From an uncultured Myxococcales bacterium (lineage in GTDB: Bacteria; Myxococcota_A; UBA9042; CAIXZC01), in the NCBI GenBank assembly GCA_903895725.1, contig CAITUV010000020.1, forward strand, positions 62,001 to 126,000: a stretch of DNA of 64,000 bases, in the 5' to 3' direction. Of the stretch, positions 1-7,728 are shown one piece after another. The notes below the pieces were generated by a model. That model searched no databases, had not been told where the DNA came from, and saw nothing but the letters and a program-made list of their open reading frames with translations. How positions within the stretch are numbered: the first letter of the stretch is position 1; the number at the start of each line of letters is the position of its first letter. The translations under genes were made by a program, and so were the position numbers.

Positions 1-1
1 G

Positions 2-631
2 AAGAAGACCGACACGTTCCTCTACCTCAAGGTGAGGGTGTCCGACCTGGACAAGGACCGGGAAAACGACGACTCGGAGACCTGGTCCATCGTCCGCTCC
101 GAAGTCTATCTGCCGGCGCCGCTGGCCGACACCCGCACCATCGTCGACATCTGGCCGGCCGGCGGAGTCGAGTCCGCCAAGGTGCTCTGGGATGACTGGT
201 TCGAGCCGCCCCCCGCCGACGTGCCTGCCCGCCTGTTCTTCGAAGGGCGGCCGGCCTCCGTCACCCCGTCCCCGGTTCCCGACGTGATCACCGGTCCGCA
301 GGCCAAGCTCCGCATCCACATCGCGGTCAGCCTCGCCTTCGCCAATGCCGGTGCCACTCTCACCCTGGCCGGTGCCTCCCTCGGCAAGAAGCCGTTCAAC
401 CTCAAGGCCGAGGTGGTCACGAAGAAGGGCATCTGGGAGCTCGGAACGGTCACGTTCCCGACCGAAGACAAGGCCGGTGAAGAGCTCAAGCTCGAGCTTC
501 CTTCCGGTGCCCTCACCGCGGGGGAAAACATCCTCGTGCTGGTCCCCGCCCCCGGAACCGGGGCCAATGACCGCCTCCGCATCGAACGGATCCTCCTCGA
601 GGCCAAGGAAGCCCCCGCCGTCAAGAAGTAA
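2..631 (+). CDS. C-terminal part of a large protein, function unknown (5' truncated by window edge)
   Basis: The reading frame is open from base 2 to the TAA ending at 631, so the gene starts outside the window. A GTG at 32 is internal and has no ribosome binding site. The visible ~209 residues have no Cys and are rich in alternating hydrophobic/polar stretches, suggesting beta-sandwich domains. The last ~100 residues (from about 290) look like a separate beta-rich module ending in a short Ala/Pro/Lys tail. No catalytic motif is recognisable. The neighbouring genes mostly encode exported proteins, so an exported location is likely but cannot be shown without the N-terminus. It is convergent with the VIT/VWA gene, with 85 bp between them. 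Confidence 0.7.
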   Translation, partial: KKTDTFLYLKVRVSDLDKDRENDDSETWSIVRSEVYLPAPLADTRTIVDIWPAGGVESAKVLWDDWFEPPPADVPARLFFEGRPASVTPSPVPDVITGPQAKLRIHIAVSLAFANAGATLTLAGASLGKKPFNLKAEVVTKKGIWELGTVTFPTEDKAGEELKLELPSGALTAGENILVLVPAPGTGANDRLRIERILLEAKEAPAVKK

Positions 632-716
632 CGGCCGGAAGCTTCCACCGGGCTGGACATCCGCAACCACTGGAATGCGCCTGTTCGTGCGAAGGGCGGC
701 GTCACGCCGGCGGCGA

Positions 717-3587
717 CTACAGGGACTCGGGAGAGAGCTCAATCTTGAGCGTGAGCTTCACCGGCTTGTCCGCAGGAGCAGGCAACACCCACCTCGACAC
801 CCTCTCCACGAGGCAGTCGGCCAGCGGCTTGCTCCCCACCTTGTTCTCCAGCACCTTCACGGACACGGCCCCACTGGGGTCCAACGTCACCTCGAGCTCC
901 ACGATTCCGTTCAGGTTCGGCGTCTTCCGGCGCTCCTTCTCTACACACCACCGCACTGTGGCCGTCTGCTTCCGAACGTATTGCCTCACCCGCTCCATGT
1001 CGACCTCGCCCCCAGAGGGATCGCCCACGATGATCCGCACCTTGGCCGCCACTTTGCTGACCGCCGGGGACGCCATGAGAGCACGGCTGACCTTCTTCTT
1101 GTCCAGCTCATGGAGATCCTGCCCCGGAGCGCCGCCCGCCCCCCAGCCGCCGCCCTGGATCGCTGACAAGTCGAACGGATCCACGTCCGGTCCTCCCAGG
1201 CTGCCGAGGGCCAGGCTGCCGATGCCGGCCCCGCCGCCCCCGGCCCCGACAAGCCCGATGACGGTGCTCGAAGATACCGGGGCGGGCGACTGGAACCGAT
1301 CCCTCACCGGCCCGAACACTCCCCGATACGAGGTCCCCTCCGGCATCGGCACAGATACTTGAACGGTCTCAAGCCGGCCGTCGACGACTCGAACGGTCTC
1401 CTCGACTGCCACGAACGCCGTGTACTTGCTCATGATCCGGTGTCGAATGGCCAGCTCGATGATCGGCTCGACCAGCTCGGCAGTCTCGTCCCTGCGGTAC
1501 ATCTGCGCCGACAGCTCGTCGATTCGCGTCCTGGCCCAGAGCGTGGCCAGCGCCCCGTTGCCCTTCTCCTCGACCGGAAAGACCACCGGGATCTCCCGTC
1601 GGAACTCGGCATTGCCCCGCCGCCCCGTCACGACGAGCGTGGCGCTTCCGGCCCCCTTGTATCGGCCGTGCACGGTCAGCGGCTGCCCGGCGAACAGGTC
1701 CGGAATCTTCCCCGGAGTCACGTCCTCCAGCGTCACCCCCCCCATGACCTCGACCCGGATGTCAACCAGCGTTGGTGCGGAGATCCTTCGATAGAAGCGC
1801 GCCACCGCCGCATCAGCAGACTCGTCCTGCCGAACGTACGTCGCATACCCTCGCCCCATTTGGGCCAGCCCGTCCAGCAGGTATCGGTTGACCGACGACC
1901 CGATCCCGAACGAGAACAGGCGGCTGTCCCCAAGCTTCTCCTTCACCGCCGAGAGGATCGCATGCTCGTTCCCGATGAAACCGTCCGTCATGAGGGCCAC
2001 GATGCGGACTCGTCCCGGGCTCGAAGGATAGTCGAGGGCGGCCCGGATCCCCTGCATCATCTCGGTCCCTCCGGCCGCCGCAATCCGGTCGATGTGCTCG
2101 AGCCCGGCCTTCAGGTTCTCCGGAGTGTTCTGCACCGGCGCAGCCCGGAAGTACTCGGCCCACTCGGAGAACGTCACGATCTGAAACCGGTCGTCCGGTC
2201 CCATCCCCTTGAGCACCTTGCGCATGGCATCCTTGGACTTGGTGATGGGCTCGCCGTCCATGGAGCCGGAGCAGTCCACGACGAACACCAGCTCCCTCGG
2301 CGAGATTACGTCGGGCTTGGGCTCATCCTCGGGCTGAAGCACGAGCATGAAGTAGCCCTCCTCCCCTTCCCTGTGAAACAGCGGTGCCGCATCGAGCTCC
2401 ACGCCGGGCGTACGGAACCGGACGACGAGATCCTTGTTCGGGAGACTGTCATGCTCCCGGAGCGTGACCTTCGCCCTCCCCTTCCCCAGGCGAGCCACCA
2501 GGATGTCATGCGACGGCGAGACGATCGCCCCCAGCTCCACGCCCTGGTTGATGGTGAGCGTCACGTCGATGTCGTGTCCCGTGCGCTCCCCGGGCTTCAG
2601 GACCGGCGGAGTGATCCGAGAGGCGTCCGGAACCTGCACCGTGTCCGGCGACCACCCTCCCGCCTGCTTCCCCGCAGGCTCCCCCGGTATGTAGCGTGGC
2701 CCGACTACCATCGGAAACACGAACTCGTAGGTTCCTTCGTCATGCTTCAAGTCCTCGACATACCCGATTCGCACCCGGATCCGATCTCCGGGAAGGATGT
2801 TCGCCACCGACTGCGTGAACACGTTGGGCCGCTCTTCCTCCAGCAGGCTGGCCGTCTGGCCGCGAGCCTTCGCCTCCTCGTAGACCCTTCTTGCCTCTTC
2901 CCTCTTCTTCATGATTCCACGAATCAGGCGGTCGCCGATGAGCATCTCCATGTCGTCCACCGCGGCGTGCGGCGGCAGCGGAAACACGTAGACCGCCTCG
3001 ATGGGGTGGTCGAGCGGGTTGGTGAAATACTGCGTCACGTACACCCGGCTCAGGAAGCCCGTCGTCTCCGCCTCGACCGACGTGTGGGCCAGCGGAAGCG
3101 CCACGAGCTGACCCTCTGCCACGGCAACCCTCATCTGCCCCTCGCTCACCAGGGCGGGGTCATCCACCGGCACTGCCGGCAGCCCCCGGCTCCGCTCCCA
3201 GTAGGCAGGGTCCTCACCTGACGCACTGGCGGACGGCCCCCGCAGCCTGTCGCCGTTGCTTCGGTGGGGCAGTCGGGACTGGGTCGGAGGCGCGGCCGGT
3301 TCCTGCGGCCTGTCGCCGGTGCCCAAGTCAGGGGCCTGGGACTCGGTGGGAGGCGCGGCCGGTTCATGCGGCCTGTCGCCGGTGTCCCGATCCGGAACCT
3401 GGGACGCGGGTAGAGGTGTTCCCGGCCCCGGTGCGCCGGGAGCCTCGGGCCCGCTGCCCAATGCCCAGAGCCCACTGCTTCCATCTCCCATCGAGTCTTG
3501 ACTCTCTTCGCCCACAGGCAGGCATCCCACCAAGAGCGCTGCCATGAGCCCGACTCCCATGAGCAGACCTCTCCCACACGGTTTCAT
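717..3587 (-). CDS. VIT/von Willebrand factor A domain lipoprotein with AgmX/PglI-like C-terminus
   Basis: Lipoprotein of 956 residues. Signal peptide ends at a lipobox with Cys22. A Pro/Ala-rich linker with 21-residue repeats (about residues 65-125) leads to a VIT domain (about 160-290). A VWA domain follows (about 430-610) with the MIDAS motif DCSGS near residue 436, which in this family binds a divalent metal and protein ligands. A Gly-rich spacer precedes the last ~100 residues, which fit the AgmX/PglI or TonB-like C-terminal fold: a WCVEK motif, a G-x-V core and a second Cys in LADCLVE that could form a disulfide. The start is set by GGAGGTGAC 7 bases before ATG. Likely role is an adhesive or scaffold protein at the cell envelope; the ligand is unknown. 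Confidence 0.85.
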   Translation of the reverse strand: MKPCGRGLLMGVGLMAALLVGCLPVGEESQDSMGDGSSGLWALGSGPEAPGAPGPGTPLPASQVPDRDTGDRPHEPAAPPTESQAPDLGTGDRPQEPAAPPTQSRLPHRSNGDRLRGPSASASGEDPAYWERSRGLPAVPVDDPALVSEGQMRVAVAEGQLVALPLAHTSVEAETTGFLSRVYVTQYFTNPLDHPIEAVYVFPLPPHAAVDDMEMLIGDRLIRGIMKKREEARRVYEEAKARGQTASLLEEERPNVFTQSVANILPGDRIRVRIGYVEDLKHDEGTYEFVFPMVVGPRYIPGEPAGKQAGGWSPDTVQVPDASRITPPVLKPGERTGHDIDVTLTINQGVELGAIVSPSHDILVARLGKGRAKVTLREHDSLPNKDLVVRFRTPGVELDAAPLFHREGEEGYFMLVLQPEDEPKPDVISPRELVFVVDCSGSMDGEPITKSKDAMRKVLKGMGPDDRFQIVTFSEWAEYFRAAPVQNTPENLKAGLEHIDRIAAAGGTEMMQGIRAALDYPSSPGRVRIVALMTDGFIGNEHAILSAVKEKLGDSRLFSFGIGSSVNRYLLDGLAQMGRGYATYVRQDESADAAVARFYRRISAPTLVDIRVEVMGGVTLEDVTPGKIPDLFAGQPLTVHGRYKGAGSATLVVTGRRGNAEFRREIPVVFPVEEKGNGALATLWARTRIDELSAQMYRRDETAELVEPIIELAIRHRIMSKYTAFVAVEETVRVVDGRLETVQVSVPMPEGTSYRGVFGPVRDRFQSPAPVSSSTVIGLVGAGGGGAGIGSLALGSLGGPDVDPFDLSAIQGGGWGAGGAPGQDLHELDKKKVSRALMASPAVSKVAAKVRIIVGDPSGGEVDMERVRQYVRKQTATVRWCVEKERRKTPNLNGIVELEVTLDPSGAVSVKVLENKVGSKPLADCLVERVSRWVLPAPADKPVKLTLKIELSPESL
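3286..3411 (-). repeat. 63-bp in-frame tandem repeat in the VIT/VWA lipoprotein linker
   Basis: Two neighbouring 63-bp units (3286-3348 and 3349-3411), with a degenerate third unit before them, encode a 21-residue Pro-rich unit containing GDRP-x-EPAAPPT. The period is a multiple of three, so copy number can change without breaking the frame. It lies between the lipidated Cys and the VIT domain and probably sets the reach of the linker. Confidence 0.75.
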
Positions 3588-3720
3588 GTGTCACCTCCAT
3601 GGCTGGTTGTCTCTCTTCTTCGCGGCCGAACGACGGCGCACACTAACACTGTCGATTCCCCGAAGTTCCCCTTTCGTCGCCGGCGGCGGATCGCCTGGCC
3701 GTCGAAATCCGCGGCGGAAG

Positions 3721-3750
3721 TTGACCGCACCTTCCTGCCCCGGGTAAGAT
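3721..3750 (+). promoter_or_regulatory. Candidate sigma-70-type promoter for the propeller lipoprotein gene
   Basis: TTGACC (3721-3726), an 18-base spacer and TAAGAT (3745-3750) match the vegetative promoter pattern. Transcription would begin near 3757. That lies downstream of the ATG at 3749, so a start at TTG 3770 is preferred for the following gene. Confidence 0.5.
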
Positions 3751-3769
3751 GCACGGTCGGAGGTGCCTC

Positions 3770-5494
3770 TTGCGCTGGCTGTTTCCCGCTCTTGCTCTCC
3801 TTCTCCTGACCCCGGCGTGTCAGGGGGCCGGTACCGCTGAAGGCGATGTGCTTCTCGGCTGCCAGCCCAAGTCGAGACGATGTGATCAGGACCGCGTCGT
3901 CGAATGTGCATCGGAGGGGAACGGCTGGATCCTCATTGCGGACTGCACTGCATTTGCTGCGGTCTGCGTCGACGGCGTCTGCGTGGGGGGAAGCCTCGAT
4001 ATCACTCCCCCGCCGGACGGCGACGATCCGCCCGATGCCACCAAGCCGCATCCCGACTCGGCAGGTACCGGAGATGCCCAGGATTCAGTGGAGGACGCTC
4101 TCCACTCCGCCGATGCCCTTCCCCCGGACAGCTCGTCGCCGCCGGACACCGCTGAGGCGCCGGACGCGGTCACTCCTGACTTTCCGCCTCCGTCGGACAT
4201 CGAGGACGTGCCGGACCAGACGGGCGGGGATGCTCCCCTTCCCGTCGACGGGGTCGGGCCGCCTGACGCGATGGACGCAACCGATGGCCCCCTGTCGGAC
4301 ATCTCCTTGCCCGAAGACCTGGTCGAGCTTGCGGATCTCAACGCGCCGGACGAGGTTTCTCCGCCTGAAGACTCGCAGCCACCGCAGGACACGGGCAAAC
4401 CGGATCCCTCCTCCTACGGATTCATCGAGTACGCCAAGGTGGCCAACCTCCAGTTCAAGGATGACTTCGTCGATGTCGCCTGGCGGCCGGACGGCTCGGA
4501 GGCGCTGCTCATCTCCCAGTCGGGCGTCCTGGTTCGCTACGACCCGGCGCTGCACGAGCTGTCGTCGGCGGCCTCCCTGGGGGGAACGCCGGCCCGAGTC
4601 GCGTGGGAGCCCGGTGGCAGCTTTGCCTACGTCGCCGGCCGTGACGGTGATGCACCCCGGCTCTGGCGGTACGTGCCGGGCGAGGGAGCAAAGGTCGAGC
4701 CGTTCCTGGCCACGGCGGGCATCCGCCTGGCGTCCGTGTCGTTTCACTCGGACGGTCGAGCGCTGGTTTCGGGGTACTCGGAGTCACCGGTCATCAGCCG
4801 CATGTACGTGATTGCGCCCCCCTGGGACAAGATCAGCGTGCAGCAGGCATGGCCCGGCTGGCCTGCCGTCACCGATGCGGACTGGGCTCCCAAGGATCCT
4901 CTCGTCTATGACGGTGCCGAGCACGTGCTGACCTCGGAAGGGTACAACGGGGCGGCAAGCCGCACCTGGCTCACGGCTCAAAACACGCTCCTGGACAATG
5001 GATGGAAGCCCAGCTTCGGCAATCCCGGCCGGATCGCGTGGCGTCCGTGGGGCTCGCTGGCCGTGCTGGTCGGGACGTCGTCGAACGTTCTCTACCTGTT
5101 CGACCAGGGGGCCTGGGACAAGGTCTACACGGTGGATACCGGGTCCAACCTGGCGTCCGTGGCGTGGAACCCGGACGGTACCCGAGCCTTCATCGTGGGC
5201 AGGGCATTCGGGAATCCTCTCAAAGGAACCGTGGTGGAGTACCGCCTCTTCCCCGGGGTCGACGCCACGGCGGGAGTGTTCGTGGACCAGTCCATTCCCG
5301 GGTTCGGGGCGGCCCCGTGCAACGCAAACTCCAACACTTACCTGCGTGCGCTCGCGTTCCGGCCGGGGACGGACTGTGAGGAAGGCCTCGTCGTCGGCTC
5401 CGACAACGGGACATCGTGGTCGCCGACCTTCGGCCTGGTACTTCGATTCGAGGATGCCGTGGACCCGGCCTGCCCGGGGCTCATCGCGGACTGA
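3770..5494 (+). CDS. Lipoprotein with Asp/Pro-rich linker and beta-propeller-like repeats
   Basis: The reading frame is also open from an ATG at 3749, but TTG 3770 has GGAGGTG 4 bases upstream and sits behind the candidate promoter, so I prefer it (574 residues). The signal peptide ends at a Cys in TPACQG. A short Cys-containing segment follows, then about 130 residues dominated by Asp, Pro, Ala and Ser. The remaining ~340 residues hold at least six repeats of the type (V/I)AW-x-P-x-G-(S/T)-x-A-x-(L/I/V)-(V/I)-x-G. This is the periodicity of a WD40-like or TolB-like beta-propeller. No catalytic residues are evident. Probable role is ligand or surface binding outside the cell. It is divergent from the VIT/VWA gene. 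Confidence 0.8.
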   Translation: MRWLFPALALLLLTPACQGAGTAEGDVLLGCQPKSRRCDQDRVVECASEGNGWILIADCTAFAAVCVDGVCVGGSLDITPPPDGDDPPDATKPHPDSAGTGDAQDSVEDALHSADALPPDSSSPPDTAEAPDAVTPDFPPPSDIEDVPDQTGGDAPLPVDGVGPPDAMDATDGPLSDISLPEDLVELADLNAPDEVSPPEDSQPPQDTGKPDPSSYGFIEYAKVANLQFKDDFVDVAWRPDGSEALLISQSGVLVRYDPALHELSSAASLGGTPARVAWEPGGSFAYVAGRDGDAPRLWRYVPGEGAKVEPFLATAGIRLASVSFHSDGRALVSGYSESPVISRMYVIAPPWDKISVQQAWPGWPAVTDADWAPKDPLVYDGAEHVLTSEGYNGAASRTWLTAQNTLLDNGWKPSFGNPGRIAWRPWGSLAVLVGTSSNVLYLFDQGAWDKVYTVDTGSNLASVAWNPDGTRAFIVGRAFGNPLKGTVVEYRLFPGVDATAGVFVDQSIPGFGAAPCNANSNTYLRALAFRPGTDCEEGLVVGSDNGTSWSPTFGLVLRFEDAVDPACPGLIAD

Positions 5495-5660
5495 CCCGTC
5501 CCGTCACGGGAGCACACCATCGACGTCCCCCGCCGTCGAGCGAGCGAGTCTACGCCCCACTTCCCACCCGACTCCGCCAAGGCTTCGGCGTGGCAGGCTG
5601 CTCACCGTCCGCTTGCACCACCCCGGCAGCGATGGGTCGCTTCGCTTCAAACCAACGCTC

Positions 5661-5689
5661 TTCCGAAAGCCCGGGGGCAGCGGTATACT
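5661..5689 (+). promoter_or_regulatory. Weak candidate promoter before the second propeller-like lipoprotein
   Basis: TTCCGA (5661-5666), a 17-base spacer and TATACT (5684-5689). The -10 element is good (5 of 6), the -35 poor (3 of 6). The start codon is at 5713 with GGGGGTG just before it. The rest of 5495-5712 shows nothing else I can support apart from a small TCCCGT/ACGGGA inverted repeat close to the stop of the previous gene. Confidence 0.35.
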
Positions 5690-5712
5690 GGCTCTCGTGT
5701 CAGGGGGGTGTC

Positions 5713-7686
5713 ATGCTCAAGGGGTTCCGATTCTCTGGGTCAGGAAGCCGCTTCGTCCGGGCGCTTCGTCTGGCGTGTATAGGCACGGCGGTCCTGGTTC
5801 TCTGGGCCTGCTCGAACGAGGCGACGCAGACGGTGCTCGATCTGGGCGGCCCGGACGAGGTTCGGCCCGCGGATGTGAAGGATGCCGTCCCTGAGCTTCC
5901 TCCGGTTCCCGAGCCCGCTCCCGAGCTGCCGCGGGTGGAGCCGCTGCAGGAGGTCGTGGAGCCGGCCCCCGAGCCCGTTCCGGACGTACCCGACGTCCCG
6001 GACGTGCCTGAAGCAGCGGATCTCCCGGACGTTGCGGACATCCCCGACGTGCCCGATGTCCCCGACCTGCCGGAGCCCCAGCCGGAACCCGCGCCGGAAG
6101 TCGTCGAGCTGGTCGATCTGGCCCCTGAAGCGGTGGACGTGCCGCCCGACCTGCCGCCCGAGGAGACTACTCCGGTCGAGCAATGCTGGGAGTGGGGTCC
6201 CGACCCGGTGACTCCGCCCGCCGGCACGCTCCTGGCCGCTGCCGAGTTCAAGATGCTCGGAAAGGCCGAACCCGACGAATCCTACACCAACGAGAAGGGC
6301 AAGAAGTTCGAGAAGACCAACCAGGCCTACGTCTGGTCGCTCACCCGGGATGCCAAGCGGGTCTGGGTCGGGACCGTGGCCAACACCATGTGCCTCGTGC
6401 TGACGCCATTTGCGGGAGCCGTCCTCGGCTATGAGTCCGACAATGCCCTCTGCAACGCCTTGTCCGAGGGCTCCAACATCTTTGCCGACTGGCGGGTCCC
6501 CGAGATCTGGGAGTACGACATTGAGACGGGCAAGATGACCCAGCGAAAGGAGACGCTCGGCACCCCGGAGGCCCCGGGAATTGCCCACGAGACCCTCGGC
6601 TGGCGGGCCAGCTTCAGCGTCGGCGACCTCGTCATCATCTCCGGCCCCGGCACCGGGCTGCTCTGGGGCATGCCCGGCTACGGAAACAGCTTTGCAGCCT
6701 ACAAGGACGGGCAGTACCTCGGCAGCCTCAAGCAAACCGAATACAACGACGTGCGCAAGTGGGTGAGCTACGGGGGACAGGTCTACTTCGGGACCCAGCT
6801 CTGGGACGGAACCGGAATCGTGATGAGGTGGAACGGGGACGAGTCCGCCCTTCCCGACTCCCTCTGGCAGTTCCAGGACGTGGGGCACATCGAAGGCGAG
6901 GCCGCCTGGCTGGTCGGCTATCATCAAAGGCTCTACGCCATCACATGGCCCACCTCCTTCGTCGGCGGTGGCAACGGATTCCAGATCTGGAGAAGCCCCA
7001 AGATCCCCCCGTGCGGCCTGACCGAGGAGCACCAGGAGCTGTGGGAGATCGTCTTTGCCTACTCCGACTACGATCCGGACCCCACGACCAACAGCCTGGC
7101 GGGCGGCGGGGCCATGGAAGTGTTCCATGATGCGATCTACTTCGGCTCCATGCACGTGCCCTTCACCGCAACCTGCAAGAACCCGCTGGACTTCGTCGGC
7201 TGCGCCCTCGAGAAGTACCTCAAGACCTCCCCATTCTCGGTGTTCAAGCTCACGGAAGACGCTTCGGGGGCTGCGCAGGTGGAGGCGCTCTTCGGCAAGG
7301 ACAAGGGAGGAAGCTACTCTCCGAGCATGGGGCCGGGCGGATTCGGCAACTTCTACAACAACTACTTCTGGGTCACGGCCGTGCACGACGGCTGGCTCTA
7401 TGTCGGCACCATGGACTACAGCCTTTTCACTCAGGATGCGCTGACTGCGTACGCGCTCCCCGGCAACTTCGGGGGCTTCGTTCCCTTCCAGAAGCACGGA
7501 TTCGACGTGTGGGCGACACCGGATGGCGAGCAGTGGGTTCCGGTCACTACCGACGGCCTGGGCAATCCGTACAACTGGGGGGCCCGCCAGATGATGTCAG
7601 ACGGGCAGCACCTCTGGCTCGGAACGGCAAACCCGTTCAATCTGAATCCGGCCGGCGGGTGGGAGCTCTGGGGAACGGGCCTGTAG
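5713..7686 (+). CDS. Large lipoprotein with Glu/Asp/Pro linker and propeller-like C-terminal domain
   Basis: 657 residues starting at the ATG at 5713. The frame is open further upstream, but only this start gives a signal peptide (lipobox LWAC, Cys33) and a ribosome binding site. About 110 residues of PDV/PEP-type low-complexity sequence follow, then a ~500-residue domain rich in Trp, Gly and Tyr with repeated motifs such as WVGT, YVGT and WLGTANPF. The GARQMMSDG...LWLGTANPF segment near the C-terminus resembles a motif seen in several secreted bacterial propeller-like proteins. That recognition is from memory and is moderate. No enzyme signature is seen. It probably acts at the cell surface. 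It ends 42 bp from the convergent Cys-repeat lipoprotein gene. Confidence 0.8.
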   Translation: MLKGFRFSGSGSRFVRALRLACIGTAVLVLWACSNEATQTVLDLGGPDEVRPADVKDAVPELPPVPEPAPELPRVEPLQEVVEPAPEPVPDVPDVPDVPEAADLPDVADIPDVPDVPDLPEPQPEPAPEVVELVDLAPEAVDVPPDLPPEETTPVEQCWEWGPDPVTPPAGTLLAAAEFKMLGKAEPDESYTNEKGKKFEKTNQAYVWSLTRDAKRVWVGTVANTMCLVLTPFAGAVLGYESDNALCNALSEGSNIFADWRVPEIWEYDIETGKMTQRKETLGTPEAPGIAHETLGWRASFSVGDLVIISGPGTGLLWGMPGYGNSFAAYKDGQYLGSLKQTEYNDVRKWVSYGGQVYFGTQLWDGTGIVMRWNGDESALPDSLWQFQDVGHIEGEAAWLVGYHQRLYAITWPTSFVGGGNGFQIWRSPKIPPCGLTEEHQELWEIVFAYSDYDPDPTTNSLAGGGAMEVFHDAIYFGSMHVPFTATCKNPLDFVGCALEKYLKTSPFSVFKLTEDASGAAQVEALFGKDKGGSYSPSMGPGGFGNFYNNYFWVTAVHDGWLYVGTMDYSLFTQDALTAYALPGNFGGFVPFQKHGFDVWATPDGEQWVPVTTDGLGNPYNWGARQMMSDGQHLWLGTANPFNLNPAGGWELWGTGL

Positions 7687-7728
7687 GCCCTGCCCGGTCC
7701 GCCGAGCCCCTTTGCTGCACCCTGAACG

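Noticed and set aside
5740..7497. Minus-strand open frame of 585 codons opposite the second propeller-like lipoprotein
   Set aside because: Shadow frame with no initiation signal; the plus strand codes for a lipoprotein with a clear lipobox.
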